NCBI GenBank assembly: GCA_028278265.1
Contig: JANQET010000197.1
Span: forward strand, 27,309-91,308
Length of the DNA stretch: 64,000 nucleotides
From: Myxococcota bacterium
GTDB lineage: Bacteria > Myxococcota_A > Polyangia > JAAYKL01
Direction: 5' to 3'
Positions 53,235-63,228 of the stretch are shown here, piece after piece. The notes beneath the pieces were generated by a model. The model saw only the letters and a list, made by a program, of their open reading frames with translations. It was not told the origin of the DNA and searched no databases. The translations under genes and the position numbers were made by a program. Position 1 is the stretch's first letter; each line of letters opens with the position of its first letter.

Positions 53235-56117
53235 TTGTCAGTAGGACGAAGCGGGGTGAAGGGAGCCAATGTTTTGAATATGCCAATTCAGCTGGGGTAC
53301 CTGCGAGCGATTTGCGCTATGGCGTGTCTGCTTCACCTGTGGGCGGGTGACGCCGTCGCGCAGGATCAAGAACCCACAGCGGAGCACCCCCTTGACGGTG
53401 ATCAGTCAATTCGGGCAGAAGATCCCCCTGTCTCCCAATGGAGCCAAGCGGCCTGCCTGCGAGAGGTCAATCGGCTAGTCATCGAGGCCGATGAGATCAG
53501 CATGTCCGGCGCCGCCACCGCGGATGAGCTGCTCCGGAAATTGCCCTATGTGACGTTCCAAGGGGAAACCAAACAGAACAACGACGGGGGACAGGGGCTC
53601 GCGCGAATTGACCTGAGAAACCTGGGAACCTATCGAACCCTGGTATTGATCAACGGCAGGCGAATGATCAGCGCCTTTGGCAGCGGGGTGGATCTCAACA
53701 CCATTCCGATAGGGGTGATCGACCGCGTCGAGATCACGCTGGAGAGTGCGTCGATCCGTTACGGTTCCTCTGCAATGGCCGGCGTGGTCAACTTCGTCAT
53801 CGGGAAGGACCATCAGGGATTCAGCGCAGCGCTGCAAGGGGGTGTCACCACCCACGGAGACGGCGAAAATGTGTTGGCCTCTGCCACGCTGGGGGGAACA
53901 CACGATCACGGTCACGCGGTTGTTCATCTGAGTTATTACAGGAGAAACGACATCCGGGAGAGAGATCGTGAGTGGGCCCAGCCACCGGTGGCATGGGAGT
54001 ATTATGACGATATTGACGGGGACGGAATGGTCGATCGAGCCCCGTTTAGGAGAATGTACGGCAGCGGGTACACCCCCGGGGGACGGTTGTTTTCTTATTC
54101 CAACGCTTTCCCGTCAATGCATTTGAATCCGGATGGCTCCTTTACACCGTTCAGCAATGGAATGGAGCCGGGAAATCCCTACGGGCACCGCTACAACTAC
54201 GGCCGCGACCATTGGCTGGTGGGGCGAATGGACCGGGTGTCCGTCACCGCGCTGGGCGATTACGCTCTTACTGATTGGGTCACAGCGTATGCTGAGGGAG
54301 ACATCACCTTTCTCAATAATCTGAATCAAATCTCCCCCCAACCGGTGGGACTGAGCTCGATATACCAACCAGCAGGGCCGCTCGAACTTCCGCTCACCAA
54401 CCCCTACATACCCGACAGCCTGACTGAGTTGGAAGCGGAGGGGGATGTGGGCTATTTTGGGATGTCCCGGCGAATGTCCGAGGTGGGACGGCGGGTTTAC
54501 GAAAACAATAGGATGACGTTCCGGACGGTAGTCGGCCTGCGCGGAAATTGGGGGGAGAATTTTTATTGGGACAGCTATCTGAACTACAGCAAGATGTTCA
54601 ACGCCGGCACCTTGCACAACGCGGTGAATCTGACGAACCTGTACACGGCGTTGGATCCGGATCTGTGTGCTGAAGATGTGTTGTGTCCTGGGATTGCCAA
54701 TCTGGTGGGAGCCGGCAATCTGCAAGATGACGTGGCGGCTTACATTCGATTCAAACAGCAGCATCAAGCGATGCGGGAGATGGTCCAAACCGGGCTCTCG
54801 GTGACGGGCAGACTGTTTCGACTTCCGGGAGGGTACATGAGCACGGCTGTCGGTGGTGAGCTTCGCTGGCAGCGGGGGCATTTTCTACCGGACGACCGGG
54901 TGGTGACCGGCGAAGCTGCACAACCGATCGTTGCGCCATATGCCGGTGATTTCACTGTCCAAGCGGGGTTCGCGGAGCTGGTGTTTCCCTTTCTCGCCGA
55001 CCTGCCCGGAGTGAAACTGCTGAGCCTCGACCTGGCCGCGCGGCTCACTAATTTCAGCACCTTCGGCAGTCAGTTCGACTACCGGATCGGCCTCGCCTGG
55101 AAGCCCATAACCGCGATTGCCCTGCGGGGCAGCTACACCACGGCTTTTCGCGCACCGGGAATTTCAGATCTCTACAGTGGCAAAGGCCGGACGATTCGAT
55201 TGGTTCACGATCCCTGTAATTACTGGGAGGACTCGACCGATACCACCCTGCGTGAAAACTGTCGACATGATGGTGTCCCCGGGGAATGGGTTCAAGGGCC
55301 CGTGGCGATCATCACCGATGTTGGTGCCAATCCGAACCTGGGTGCGGAAACCTCCTCCCAATTCTCTCTCGGTACGACGATCAGACCCGGATTTGTCCCG
55401 CCGAGGTTCGGTGTTCTCTCTTTGCGGTTCAACTACTTTGAGATTGATGTGACCAATGGTTTTGGGGAGTTGGATGCCCAGACCATTGTCAACAAGTGTT
55501 ATCTCAGCTCGAACAAGAGCCATCAGTACTGTCAATACATCGGCGCCCGATCCCCCGGCAGCGACATCAGCAAAATTAATCTGATCACCGACAACGTCAT
55601 GGAGACCCAAAGCAGTGGGCTCGACTTCTCCATTGACTACGGGCTTCCCATTTCGCCAAAGCTCCGCGCTGAGGTGACCTTTTTCGGTAGTGTGTTGCTC
55701 GAGCTGCAACAGACGGATACGGTCGCGGAAATCACCGACGATCTTCTCGGTACGGTCAATGGCTCGTTTGCAGGGGCGATTCCCAAGTTTCGCTGTTTGG
55801 CAGATGTGGCGCTCAACGGCGCGATCTGGCGCGTCTCCAACCGGTTGCGATACACAGGACCTGTGGAAGTCTTTCAGTGGGACGCCGGGACACCCAACGA
55901 TTGGACCGATGACCTGCCGACCCGCGATATCGATGGCATCGCGTACTGGGACATTGCCGCGTCCCTCATTTGGCAGGGTCTCGATTTTGTCGTTGGAATT
56001 GACAATATTATCGATTCGTCGCCCCCCTACATCCCGGGATCGACGGCCAACTCCAATGCCCAGAGCTATGATTTCATGGGGCGGTACATCTATGGAAAAA
56101 TCGGCACACGGTTTTAG
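53235..56117 (+). CDS. TonB-dependent outer-membrane receptor
   Basis: The 960-residue protein has a signal peptide (about residues 22-43; ICAMACLLHLWAGDAVAQ), a plug domain (EADEISMSGAATADELLRKL, ARIDLRNLGTYRTLVLINGR, VDLNTIPIGVIDRVEITLES, SIRYGSSAMAGVVNFVI) and a 22-strand-type barrel ending YGKIGTRF with C-terminal Phe. Repeated AWKPITAIALRGSYTTAFRAP and DIDGIAYWDIAASLIWQ are typical. It imports a large nutrient or siderophore using TonB energy; the substrate is not evident. An alternative start at 53280 (MPIQLGYLRA) is possible. Confidence 0.92.
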   Translation: MSVGRSGVKGANVLNMPIQLGYLRAICAMACLLHLWAGDAVAQDQEPTAEHPLDGDQSIRAEDPPVSQWSQAACLREVNRLVIEADEISMSGAATADELLRKLPYVTFQGETKQNNDGGQGLARIDLRNLGTYRTLVLINGRRMISAFGSGVDLNTIPIGVIDRVEITLESASIRYGSSAMAGVVNFVIGKDHQGFSAALQGGVTTHGDGENVLASATLGGTHDHGHAVVHLSYYRRNDIRERDREWAQPPVAWEYYDDIDGDGMVDRAPFRRMYGSGYTPGGRLFSYSNAFPSMHLNPDGSFTPFSNGMEPGNPYGHRYNYGRDHWLVGRMDRVSVTALGDYALTDWVTAYAEGDITFLNNLNQISPQPVGLSSIYQPAGPLELPLTNPYIPDSLTELEAEGDVGYFGMSRRMSEVGRRVYENNRMTFRTVVGLRGNWGENFYWDSYLNYSKMFNAGTLHNAVNLTNLYTALDPDLCAEDVLCPGIANLVGAGNLQDDVAAYIRFKQQHQAMREMVQTGLSVTGRLFRLPGGYMSTAVGGELRWQRGHFLPDDRVVTGEAAQPIVAPYAGDFTVQAGFAELVFPFLADLPGVKLLSLDLAARLTNFSTFGSQFDYRIGLAWKPITAIALRGSYTTAFRAPGISDLYSGKGRTIRLVHDPCNYWEDSTDTTLRENCRHDGVPGEWVQGPVAIITDVGANPNLGAETSSQFSLGTTIRPGFVPPRFGVLSLRFNYFEIDVTNGFGELDAQTIVNKCYLSSNKSHQYCQYIGARSPGSDISKINLITDNVMETQSSGLDFSIDYGLPISPKLRAEVTFFGSVLLELQQTDTVAEITDDLLGTVNGSFAGAIPKFRCLADVALNGAIWRVSNRLRYTGPVEVFQWDAGTPNDWTDDLPTRDIDGIAYWDIAASLIWQGLDFVVGIDNIIDSSPPYIPGSTANSNAQSYDFMGRYIYGKIGTRF

Positions 56118-57179
56118 CCCCAAGACAAGCCTCTGTCGTGTGGTGGTTTTTTTGGCAGCGCTCATCGGGGTGGGCTGTGGGCCCAAGCCGTCGGGGTTGC
56201 CGCCGTCGGAGTGGGTATTGCCGCCGTTGGCAAATCAGCAACCAGCGGTCGACGCAGAAACAGTTGACCGGGAATCGCCCCCCCAGCCGACCCGGCCACC
56301 GGCCGAACCCGTACTGGCCGATCAGCTGCGCCAACGGGTGACAGTGCTGGTCGAGGAGATTGGCGAGCGCAATATCAGCCGGGCGTTTGCCGGGCTGCAA
56401 AAATCGGCGAACTACATTGAACGCTCTTTTAAGGATATGGGATTCAAACCGGTAAATCATCAGTACACCTGTGACGGCCACCAGGTGCGCAATATCGTAG
56501 CCACACTCGAGGGGAGCGCACAGGCGGACGAGATTGTGGTCATCGGGGCGCACTACGACTCAGCCATCGGCACCCCGGGCGCCAACGACAATGCCAGCGG
56601 TGTGGCTGCCCTGCTCGAACTGGCCCGGCTGATGAAAGACGACCGGCCCCGGCGCACCCTGCGGTTTGTCGCATTTGTCAATGAGGAACGCCCTACTTTC
56701 ACACCGACCACATGGGGAGCTTGCGCTACGCGCGCCATTGTCGGTCGAACAAAGACAACATCATCGCCATGCTCTCCTTGGACATGATCGGCTACTTTTC
56801 GGACGAATCGGGGAGCCAGCGCTATCCGGCGCAGCTTCGCGACAACTATCCCGACCAGGGGAATTTCATCGCTTTTGTCGGCAATCTCGAGTCGAAGAAT
56901 TTTGTTCGGCAGTGCGCGATTCTCTTTCGCGTCGCCGTTTCTCTCCCCTGTCAGGAGGCGGTCTTCCCGTCGTCAGTGAAGGGAGTGGACTGGTCTGACC
57001 ACTGGTCGTTCTGGCAGGAGGGGTACCCCGCGTTGATGGTCACCGACACCGCCCTTTACCGATATCCCCACTACCACCGCGCTGAGGATACACCGGACAA
57101 GATCGACTATCAGCGAACCGCACAAGTGGTGGAGGGCATGCGGGGGTTGTTGCGCGCATTGACGATCGCCGGAGGTTGA
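56092..57179 (+). pseudogene. M28-family metallopeptidase lipoprotein with one frameshift
   Basis: ATG 56092 overlaps the receptor gene and opens a lipoprotein signal (VVVFLAALIGVGC). Zinc-ligand motifs are IGAHYDSAIGT, GANDNASGVAALLELARLM and FVAFVNEE; then at about 56690-56705 the frame changes: relatives read PYFxTDHMGSLRYARH, which continues in another frame from 56712 (AMLSLDMIGYFSDESGSQRY, HYHRAEDTPDKIDY). All catalytic residues are present across the two frames, so this is a single-base deletion, real or a sequencing error. It is probably co-transcribed with the receptor. Confidence 0.85.
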
Positions 57180-57236
57180 CCCCCGGTCGGCATCATTGAG
57201 ATTGACTGGGCGACGAGAAGGTGGTTTAGTCCGCCC

Positions 57237-57587
57237 ATGTCTGAGAACGTTCTATGGCTTTTAAAAGGACAGCGGGATGCGCCGGGATGGCACCAATTGG
57301 AGCGGGATTCCAAGGCGGATCGGGTGGAATTGGTTATTTTCGATCGAGCGGCCTGGGCGCTGATCTATGCGACCGAGTCGCCGGATCAGTACCCGGGGTT
57401 GGCGCCCACCGAGCCGCCTGATGGGTTGTATGTCAGCGAGCAGGGTCAGCCGATCTGCGTGGTGGATCGCAAGGAGGTGCCCGGTCTGAATCACCTGCTC
57501 CGAGCCTTGGGCGAAGAGGCCATGGCCCTGGCCGAGAAGACGGGTGACCCGGTGGTCGCCCTCCAGCGATTGGGTCGAGCTTTCTGA
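57237..57587 (+). CDS. small hypothetical protein
   Basis: The 116-residue protein has no signal peptide. It is well formed (VLWLLKGQRDAPGWHQLERD, WALIYATESPDQYPGLAPTE, HLLRALGEEAMALAEKTGDP) with a mixed alpha/beta pattern, but I recognise no family. It lies 57 bases after the M28 gene on the same strand. Confidence 0.55.
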   Translation: MSENVLWLLKGQRDAPGWHQLERDSKADRVELVIFDRAAWALIYATESPDQYPGLAPTEPPDGLYVSEQGQPICVVDRKEVPGLNHLLRALGEEAMALAEKTGDPVVALQRLGRAF

Positions 57588-57866
57588 GTCATCCCATTTT
57601 TCTCCTGCTTTCCCTGCTTTCCGTGATTGCACCGTCCGTTAATCCGTCGACGTTTGCCGATATTACCGCAATGGTGACAAGCTGCCGATGCAATGGCCTA
57701 ATATGTCATTTGATCGATGCGCAAGGCCGTATCAACCATTGACGACGCCATTGCAAAATGGTCTGATCGAAACGGTTTAATGAATTAACCTTTGGCCAAT
57801 CGGTTGGGCGGCCGCTCCACTCCGAGCCAGCGCGGGTGGGGGAAAACATGTCACAAGGAGCAGACG

Positions 57867-58850
57867 ATGCAGATTAATTGGGCAAACAGAATGATTGGAA
57901 TCATTTGGATGATCACCATGGCAGCATGGCTCACGGTGGGTTGTGAATCGGAGCAACCGTCAGAGGTCGGGTCGATTCAGGTGCCGTTGACCGGTGAGGG
58001 GGACAGCGGAGCCCTCTATCGCCTGCGCCACGGCGCTTTCAGGGTGCGGGGGGCCGAGAATGCGACCCTGCTGACCGAGAACCATCTCGGCGAGTCTGCC
58101 ATCGCCCGCGAGCTCTCCGAGGGAGCGTATATCGTCAATTTGCTGCCGGGTTGGCGGCTGGAGAAAGAGGTCGGCGGGATTTTCGAGCCCATCGATGCGG
58201 TGCTCGTCTCCGATAACCCCCAGGGATTTTCAATCGAGGATCAGCTCATCACGACCGTCGTGTTTCGCTTCAAAGCCGGAGAGGACGTCGTGGATCTGGG
58301 CAACGGCATACTGGAAATCGTCATTTCGGTTGATGATGACGACTGCACACCGCCGACCTGGAGCGAGGAAACCGATCAGGTGTTGGAGGATGGGGCGATC
58401 GTACCCAACTGGTCGTTGGACGGGTACGTGGACGTCGATGGTGACGGCGTGGTCGAAGAGACCGCAGCCACCTTCTCCCTTGAAGATAAATTGTGCTCAG
58501 GTGTTCACCGGTTGGTCTTCACCCATTGCGACCTGACCTGCGCCCCCTGTGAGGATTTTCTGACCGAGCTGGCGACAGTGGAAGAAGGGATCAACGCGGC
58601 CGGCGGTGCGATCCTCGCGGTGGTGACCAACGGCTGGGACGATATGCCCGTCGGCGAGGCCCAGACCTATCTCAACACCTACGGCATCGAAGGCAGGTAC
58701 ATCTCGGGCGAGCTGCCCGACTTTCGTTCGGAATTCGTCCCGCTGATCACCGTCATCGATCTCACCACCGCACAAGTGCTCCGAGCCAACGATGTGGGCA
58801 CACACCTCACCGCCGAAGATATCCTCGATATCGTCGAGAATGGTCTCTAG
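57867..58850 (+). CDS. thioredoxin-like lipoprotein with CAPC motif
   Basis: ATG 57867 follows AAGGAG; signal ITMAAWLTVGC. The N-terminal 150 residues hold a beta domain (YRLRHGAFRVRGAENATLLT, GWRLEKEVGGIFEPIDAVLV). The C-terminal half is the thioredoxin-like domain: GVHRLVFTHCDLTCAPCEDF with CAPC, ILAVVTNGWDDMPVGEAQTY and FVPLITVIDLTTAQVLRAND. It shows what the UGA-split relatives in this window look like when both redox residues are Cys. It has no acidic linker. A thiol-disulfide exchange role outside the cytoplasm is inferred. Confidence 0.85.
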   Translation: MQINWANRMIGIIWMITMAAWLTVGCESEQPSEVGSIQVPLTGEGDSGALYRLRHGAFRVRGAENATLLTENHLGESAIARELSEGAYIVNLLPGWRLEKEVGGIFEPIDAVLVSDNPQGFSIEDQLITTVVFRFKAGEDVVDLGNGILEIVISVDDDDCTPPTWSEETDQVLEDGAIVPNWSLDGYVDVDGDGVVEETAATFSLEDKLCSGVHRLVFTHCDLTCAPCEDFLTELATVEEGINAAGGAILAVVTNGWDDMPVGEAQTYLNTYGIEGRYISGELPDFRSEFVPLITVIDLTTAQVLRANDVGTHLTAEDILDIVENGL

Positions 58851-58892
58851 CGCTGAGCATTCCTGAACAATCGACCTTTTGACCTTTTTCAC

Positions 58893-59591
58893 TCACCGAC
58901 CCGAGCCCGCGGCGTTCAGCGCTGAAGGGGTCTGACAACCCACAATTGCCGGGGCTTCCCGGATGAGCGAATCGTCCTCGAGGGCGGCCACCATGAACAG
59001 GGCGAAGTCGATGCGATGGGTGAGGTTGCTCGCCAGGATCGGATCCCCCACATGCCGGCTCCAAACGGGCAGGCCCTGGCTCTCCCCCTCTTTGAGGTCG
59101 CTCCCGCGCACCACGGTCCAGCGGGTGTCGCTGGCAAAGATACGGCGACACGCCTCCACCTGGTCGCGAATATCCGCCATTCGCGTGGCCCGCCCGATCC
59201 AGCCGAACACCTTTTCGAACAGTTTGAGCTGCCACGAGTACACGTCTTTCCCGTCCAGGGAAATATGCCAACCGCAGGAGAAGATCAGACGGGCATCGGG
59301 TCGAGCGAAGTCCATCACCGCCTGGGCCGTGCCCGTGGCATAGTGCTGCATACCCCAGGGAACCAGCACGGTGAGCACCCCATCACATCCGGCCACCGCC
59401 TTCTCGATGACCGCACGATCGTTGGTCGAACCGGAAACGATCGTCATCCGTCCCTTGAATCCGTCGAGTTTGGGCACGCTCTTTTCCCGGCAAACCCCCA
59501 CCACCTCATACTCTCGGTCCAGCGCATGCTGTACCATGTACCGGCCGAGCTTGCCGGAAGCGCCGACAATACAGACTTTTTTATTTGCCAT
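58893..59591 (-). CDS. NAD(P)H-binding protein, NmrA/atypical SDR-like
   Basis: The start at 59591 follows GGAGGGATTCC. The Rossmann motif VCIVGASGKLGRYMVQHALD is at the very N-terminus, followed by VVGVCREKSVPKLDGF, IVSGSTNDRAVIEKAV and DGVLTVLVPWGMQHYATGTA. The 232-residue length fits atypical short-chain dehydrogenases used as redox sensors or epimerase-like enzymes. No YxxxK catalytic pair is obvious. It is convergent to the CAPC gene. Confidence 0.82.
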   Translation of the reverse strand: MANKKVCIVGASGKLGRYMVQHALDREYEVVGVCREKSVPKLDGFKGRMTIVSGSTNDRAVIEKAVAGCDGVLTVLVPWGMQHYATGTAQAVMDFARPDARLIFSCGWHISLDGKDVYSWQLKLFEKVFGWIGRATRMADIRDQVEACRRIFASDTRWTVVRGSDLKEGESQGLPVWSRHVGDPILASNLTHRIDFALFMVAALEDDSLIREAPAIVGCQTPSALNAAGSGR

Positions 59592-59744
59592 CGGAATCCC
59601 TCCTGCCGAGTTCGGTCCCATCCCATGGAAACCGGTGCGGGTTGCCCCCTGCATCACGGTTAGAACAAATGGCCTTCGCACACCGTCTCAGCAGCGGGTA
59701 CACCAGTTCCATATCAGGAAAGCAATCGGAGGACACATCGAAAT

Positions 59745-59905
59745 GTCCGCAATATCGCATTGTACGCTGACGGCCAAGGCCCGTCCATCCCAGCGAGCAC
59801 CGAGAAAAGTACGCCCCACATTGAAAACGGTGTGTTTTTATGGATGGTTTGAGCGAGATCAACGGGAAAAAAGTGCGTAAGAGCGCAAAACTCCCCCCAG
59901 TTTTC
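59745..59905 (-). pseudogene. degraded copy of the C-terminal domain of the S9-like lipoprotein
   Basis: On the minus strand, frames broken by shifts read ENWGE, then FQCGAYFS, then VLAGMDGPWPSAYNAIL and RTFRC. This matches the end of the protein at 3403-5496 (ENWGE, VQCGEYFFLVLAAINGPWPP, AYDEMLRSFRC). DNA identity with 3449-3505 is easy to see over more than 50 bases. It is an isolated fragment between the NmrA-like and C25 genes. Confidence 0.75.
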
Positions 59906-59907
59906 AA

Positions 59908-62079
59908 ATGAAAAACCACAAAGTTAAGAGATACGAGCTTGGTGCTCGAATATCACAGCTGGGAGAATCAGCTATGGGTTTAAGGCTATTGCCACTCATT
60001 TTTTTGATCCAAGTGGGTCCCGCGCTGGCCGGAACGATCACCCTCACTCACGAGCTGCCTTGCGACAATGTATCCGTTGTACGCACCGGTCAATTTGCGG
60101 ATTTCGGCGACCACAATATCTCAGCACTGCCTGGACAGCCCGCGCTACCGCTATTCACCGCTGCGTTCTTGTTGCCGCCAGACACTGAGATGAGCTCGAT
60201 TTCGGTTTCTGTGACCAATGTATCCGAAACTGTCCTGCCCGGTGAATTCGAAGTGCGCCCGGCCCTTCCCCCGTACACAGTGGACGGACCGGTGTGGCCC
60301 CCCGGCAGAACGATTCGCGACGGTAAAGACGTGGAAGTCTTTGCCACGAACGCGTTTCTCCCGAGCGACTACCTTCAGCGGGCCTCACCGAGTCAGAAGC
60401 GCGTGTACAAGCTGCTCAGAGTGACGGTAAATCTGGCCAAGTACAATCCGGTGTCAAAAAAGCTCGTGCTGATGACCCGCGGAAAACTGGTCATCAGCGC
60501 TGACGGTGAGTCAAAAGGAGACACGAGCTATCCGGTCCCAACAAATTTCAGAACCCTGATCAAGCCCCTGGTTGTCAATTACGATACCGTGAGCCCGATG
60601 TACGATGCGGCCTATTCATTTACCCGAGACACCACCTACGCGATCATGGCTGACGACGCATTCGTGGCCGGTTCGGCAGTGCTCGGGGAGTTCATTGAAT
60701 CAAAGGAGAAACGGGGCTACCAGGTTCAAGTGATTGGTCCGGACGACTGGGGCGGCGGCACCGGAGATGCGGCCGCAGACAACATCAGAGCCTATCTGCA
60801 ACAACACTACGAGTCGGAGACGATGGAGTTTGTGATGTTTCTCGGCGCGCCCAAACCGACCGATGGCACCGTGCCGATGAAGATGGCGGGGCAGGGGGCT
60901 ATCGGCGCGGCTCCCTCTGATTTCTACTACGAGCAGTTGACCGGATCCGTGGACACCGACCGTGACGCGGAGATTTCAGCGGGCAGAATTCCGGTGTACG
61001 ACGAGAACGGCATTGCCGTGGCCGACAAGATCCTCCAAAAGATCATCGCCTATGAAAACGCATCCCAAAACAATATCGGTTGGCGCACCGACTCCCTGTA
61101 TGCGGCAGTTCCCTACGACGATCAGACCCCGGGGTCATACCTGTTCGAAGCGATGCGAGAGAACCACATTGAGCCGAACGGGTGGCCGTTGTACCGCATT
61201 TACAGCGACAACCACGGCAATCCCGATGAGACAAACTGCACTCAACAAGCTGTCACCGATGCCTGGTCGGGCCGCGATTTCGGCGTGGTGATCTGGATGA
61301 CCCACGGGAGCGAAACCTCGGCAACCGGCATCATGACCTCTGAAGGCACGACTGAGCTGGGCAACGAGTACAACCCGATTGTCTTTATGGGCAGCTGCTT
61401 GAATTCCAATATCGAGACCGAAAACAACCTGGGATACGAGATGTTGAAGAATGCGGCCATCGCCACCATCGGAGGGACCAGACAAACGCTGTACCAGATC
61501 GGTCAACAGGAGTTCGAATCGAGCATTTCCAATCAAGGCTTGATGTACCAGTTCCAAGGAGCGCTCGTCGAGGAGCTGCCGGTCGGTCACGCGCTCAATC
61601 AAGCCAAGGGCGTGCCCGCTGATTCATCGACAGACATTCTGATGCGAAATATCTACTCGTTCATGGTCATGGGTTGTCCGGAAGTGAGTCTATCTTCCCA
61701 CTCGAACGGCGGTGGAGACAGCGATGCCGACTCTGACTCAGATTCCGACGCCGATGCTGACACTGACGCCGATAGTGACGGCGACACTGATTCGGACTCT
61801 GACGCAGACGCTGATGCCGATAGTGATAGCGACGCAGACGCGGACGCTGATGCCGATGGCGACGGCGATGGCGATTCGGACTCGGATGCTGATGCCGATG
61901 GTGATAGCGATTCGGATGCGGACGCGGACGCCGATGGTGATGGTGATTCAGACGACGATAGCGATGGTGATTCAGACGACGATAGCGATGGTGATGACGA
62001 AGCGGATAGTGATACGGGTTGCGGCTGTCGAACCACGGGTCGACCCACGAACCGAAACTTGGTCTCTTTCCTGATCTGA
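59908..62079 (+). CDS. C25 (gingipain-like) cysteine peptidase with Asp/Ser-rich C-terminal stalk
   Basis: The start at 59908 or at 59974 ([20 protein letters not shown], better signal) gives an exported protein. An N-terminal propeptide-like beta region (about 25-230) precedes the catalytic domain: [37 protein letters not shown] with the catalytic His and [20 protein letters not shown] with the catalytic Cys. About 105 residues of Asp/Ser/Ala/Gly repeats follow, ending [19 protein letters not shown], which looks like a shortened MYXO-CTERM-type sorting tail. It should be a secreted, surface-attached protease. Confidence 0.88.
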   Translation: MKNHKVKRYELGARISQLGESAMGLRLLPLIFLIQVGPALAGTITLTHELPCDNVSVVRTGQFADFGDHNISALPGQPALPLFTAAFLLPPDTEMSSISVSVTNVSETVLPGEFEVRPALPPYTVDGPVWPPGRTIRDGKDVEVFATNAFLPSDYLQRASPSQKRVYKLLRVTVNLAKYNPVSKKLVLMTRGKLVISADGESKGDTSYPVPTNFRTLIKPLVVNYDTVSPMYDAAYSFTRDTTYAIMADDAFVAGSAVLGEFIESKEKRGYQVQVIGPDDWGGGTGDAAADNIRAYLQQHYESETMEFVMFLGAPKPTDGTVPMKMAGQGAIGAAPSDFYYEQLTGSVDTDRDAEISAGRIPVYDENGIAVADKILQKIIAYENASQNNIGWRTDSLYAAVPYDDQTPGSYLFEAMRENHIEPNGWPLYRIYSDNHGNPDETNCTQQAVTDAWSGRDFGVVIWMTHGSETSATGIMTSEGTTELGNEYNPIVFMGSCLNSNIETENNLGYEMLKNAAIATIGGTRQTLYQIGQQEFESSISNQGLMYQFQGALVEELPVGHALNQAKGVPADSSTDILMRNIYSFMVMGCPEVSLSSHSNGGGDSDADSDSDSDADADTDADSDGDTDSDSDADADADSDSDADADADADGDGDGDSDSDADADGDSDSDADADADGDGDSDDDSDGDSDDDSDGDDEADSDTGCGCRTTGRPTNRNLVSFLI
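61712..62010. repeat. tandem Asp/Ser/Ala-encoding repeat in the C25 peptidase gene
   Basis: GATGCCGAT, GACGCAGACGCT and GATAGCGATGGTGATTCAGA units repeat, including an exact duplication near 61948-61990. The repeat encodes the acidic stalk before the Cys-rich tail. Confidence 0.85.
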
Positions 62080-62164
62080 CAGTGCGGGCGAAACAGCTCC
62101 ATCCGTAGCCACCATTGGGGTTGAAAACAGATGAGTGTTACGTCGTGTCCGTGTCAACGGGTTG

Positions 62165-63073
62165 TCAACCAGCGACCGCCGGCACATCGTCAACACGTGG
62201 ATGGTTGGTATTGCTCCATTGCCTGGGGGACTGGCCGTACATGCGTTTGAACTCCCTGCTGAATTGGGAAGAGCTCACATAGCCCACTTCCATTGCCGCT
62301 TCATTCACTGTCATTCCTTGAGCAATCTTCATCGCGGCGTTGTTCAGTCGGATGGACTTGACAAACTGGATGGGCGACATCGTGGTCGCCTGTTTGAATT
62401 TCCGGTGAAACACTGCCCGGCTCATTCCCACCTGTGCGGCCATCTCTTCGATGGTGACCGGTTCATCCAGGCGGGAGGACAAAAACTCAATCGCCCGGGC
62501 AATTTCATTGCCCACACCAAAGGCTCGTCTTGCGGAATCCCCCGCATCTCCTCTCAAAATGGCATAGTACACCTCGCGAAGCCGCCCATTGCCAAGTACG
62601 GCAGTATCCGCCCGGCTGTGCCCGAGTTTCAGCAGCCTCAATAGCGCTTCGATGAACGCGTCATCCCAGCGCGCGAGAGCAAACCCCTGGGGGAGCGGTC
62701 CGCCTTTCGGTTTTCGAATGGCGCCGGTTGCGCTCTCCATCTCGATTGCCAGTTCCGTCATCACCCTCGTGTCCAGGGAGATGAGGACGCCCAGGAGAGG
62801 ATTGTCCGGCGAAGCGGTGGGCGTGCCCGCCTCCACCGGCATCGACAGGGTGCAACACATGTAGTGCGTGTTGTCGTAAACATATTTCTTTCCATCCAGG
62901 ATGGCTTCCTTGGCCCCGTTCACAATGGCCACCACGGTGGGTTCATATACGGCGGGGGTGCAGCGAACCGGTTCTGAAATTCGGAAAAGCTGGACCCCTT
63001 TTACCCCGGTTTCCACCACGCCGTCCTCGCGGGTTCTCTGTTCAATGAGTTGTTTTATTTGCTGTTTGCTCAT
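62165..63073 (-). CDS. AraC-family transcriptional regulator
   Basis: The start at 63073 (302 residues) is chosen; the frame extends to 63163. The N-terminal domain (EPTVVAIVNGAKEAILDGKK, MCCTLSMPVEAGTPTASPDN, LLGVLISLDTRVMTELAIEM) is the AraC_N/PF06719 type. The C-terminal part has two helix-turn-helix motifs: VTIEEMAAQVGMSRAVFHRK and NEAAMEVGYVSSSQFSREFK, then RMYGQSPRQW. It is divergent from the hydrolase at 63229 with 155 bases between them, so it probably regulates that gene. Confidence 0.93.
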   Translation of the reverse strand: MSKQQIKQLIEQRTREDGVVETGVKGVQLFRISEPVRCTPAVYEPTVVAIVNGAKEAILDGKKYVYDNTHYMCCTLSMPVEAGTPTASPDNPLLGVLISLDTRVMTELAIEMESATGAIRKPKGGPLPQGFALARWDDAFIEALLRLLKLGHSRADTAVLGNGRLREVYYAILRGDAGDSARRAFGVGNEIARAIEFLSSRLDEPVTIEEMAAQVGMSRAVFHRKFKQATTMSPIQFVKSIRLNNAAMKIAQGMTVNEAAMEVGYVSSSQFSREFKRMYGQSPRQWSNTNHPRVDDVPAVAG

Positions 63074-63228
63074 GCCATTAACGTAGTGCCTAAAAATGCA
63101 CAAAACAACCCGGGTGATACAAATAGGCAATTTTTTGCGACTATGTCGCCTGTTTTTATCCAAGAACGAGAGTTATGCTTATTTCAGACAGGGGGAAATG
63201 CCTGTCCAATAATGCGGGAGGTAAGAAA

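Noticed and set aside
6306-62079. Genetic code reassignment of UGA
   Set aside because: Many intact genes here end at TGA (for example 7830, 15118, 26479, 62079), so UGA is a normal stop and only special sites are candidates for recoding.
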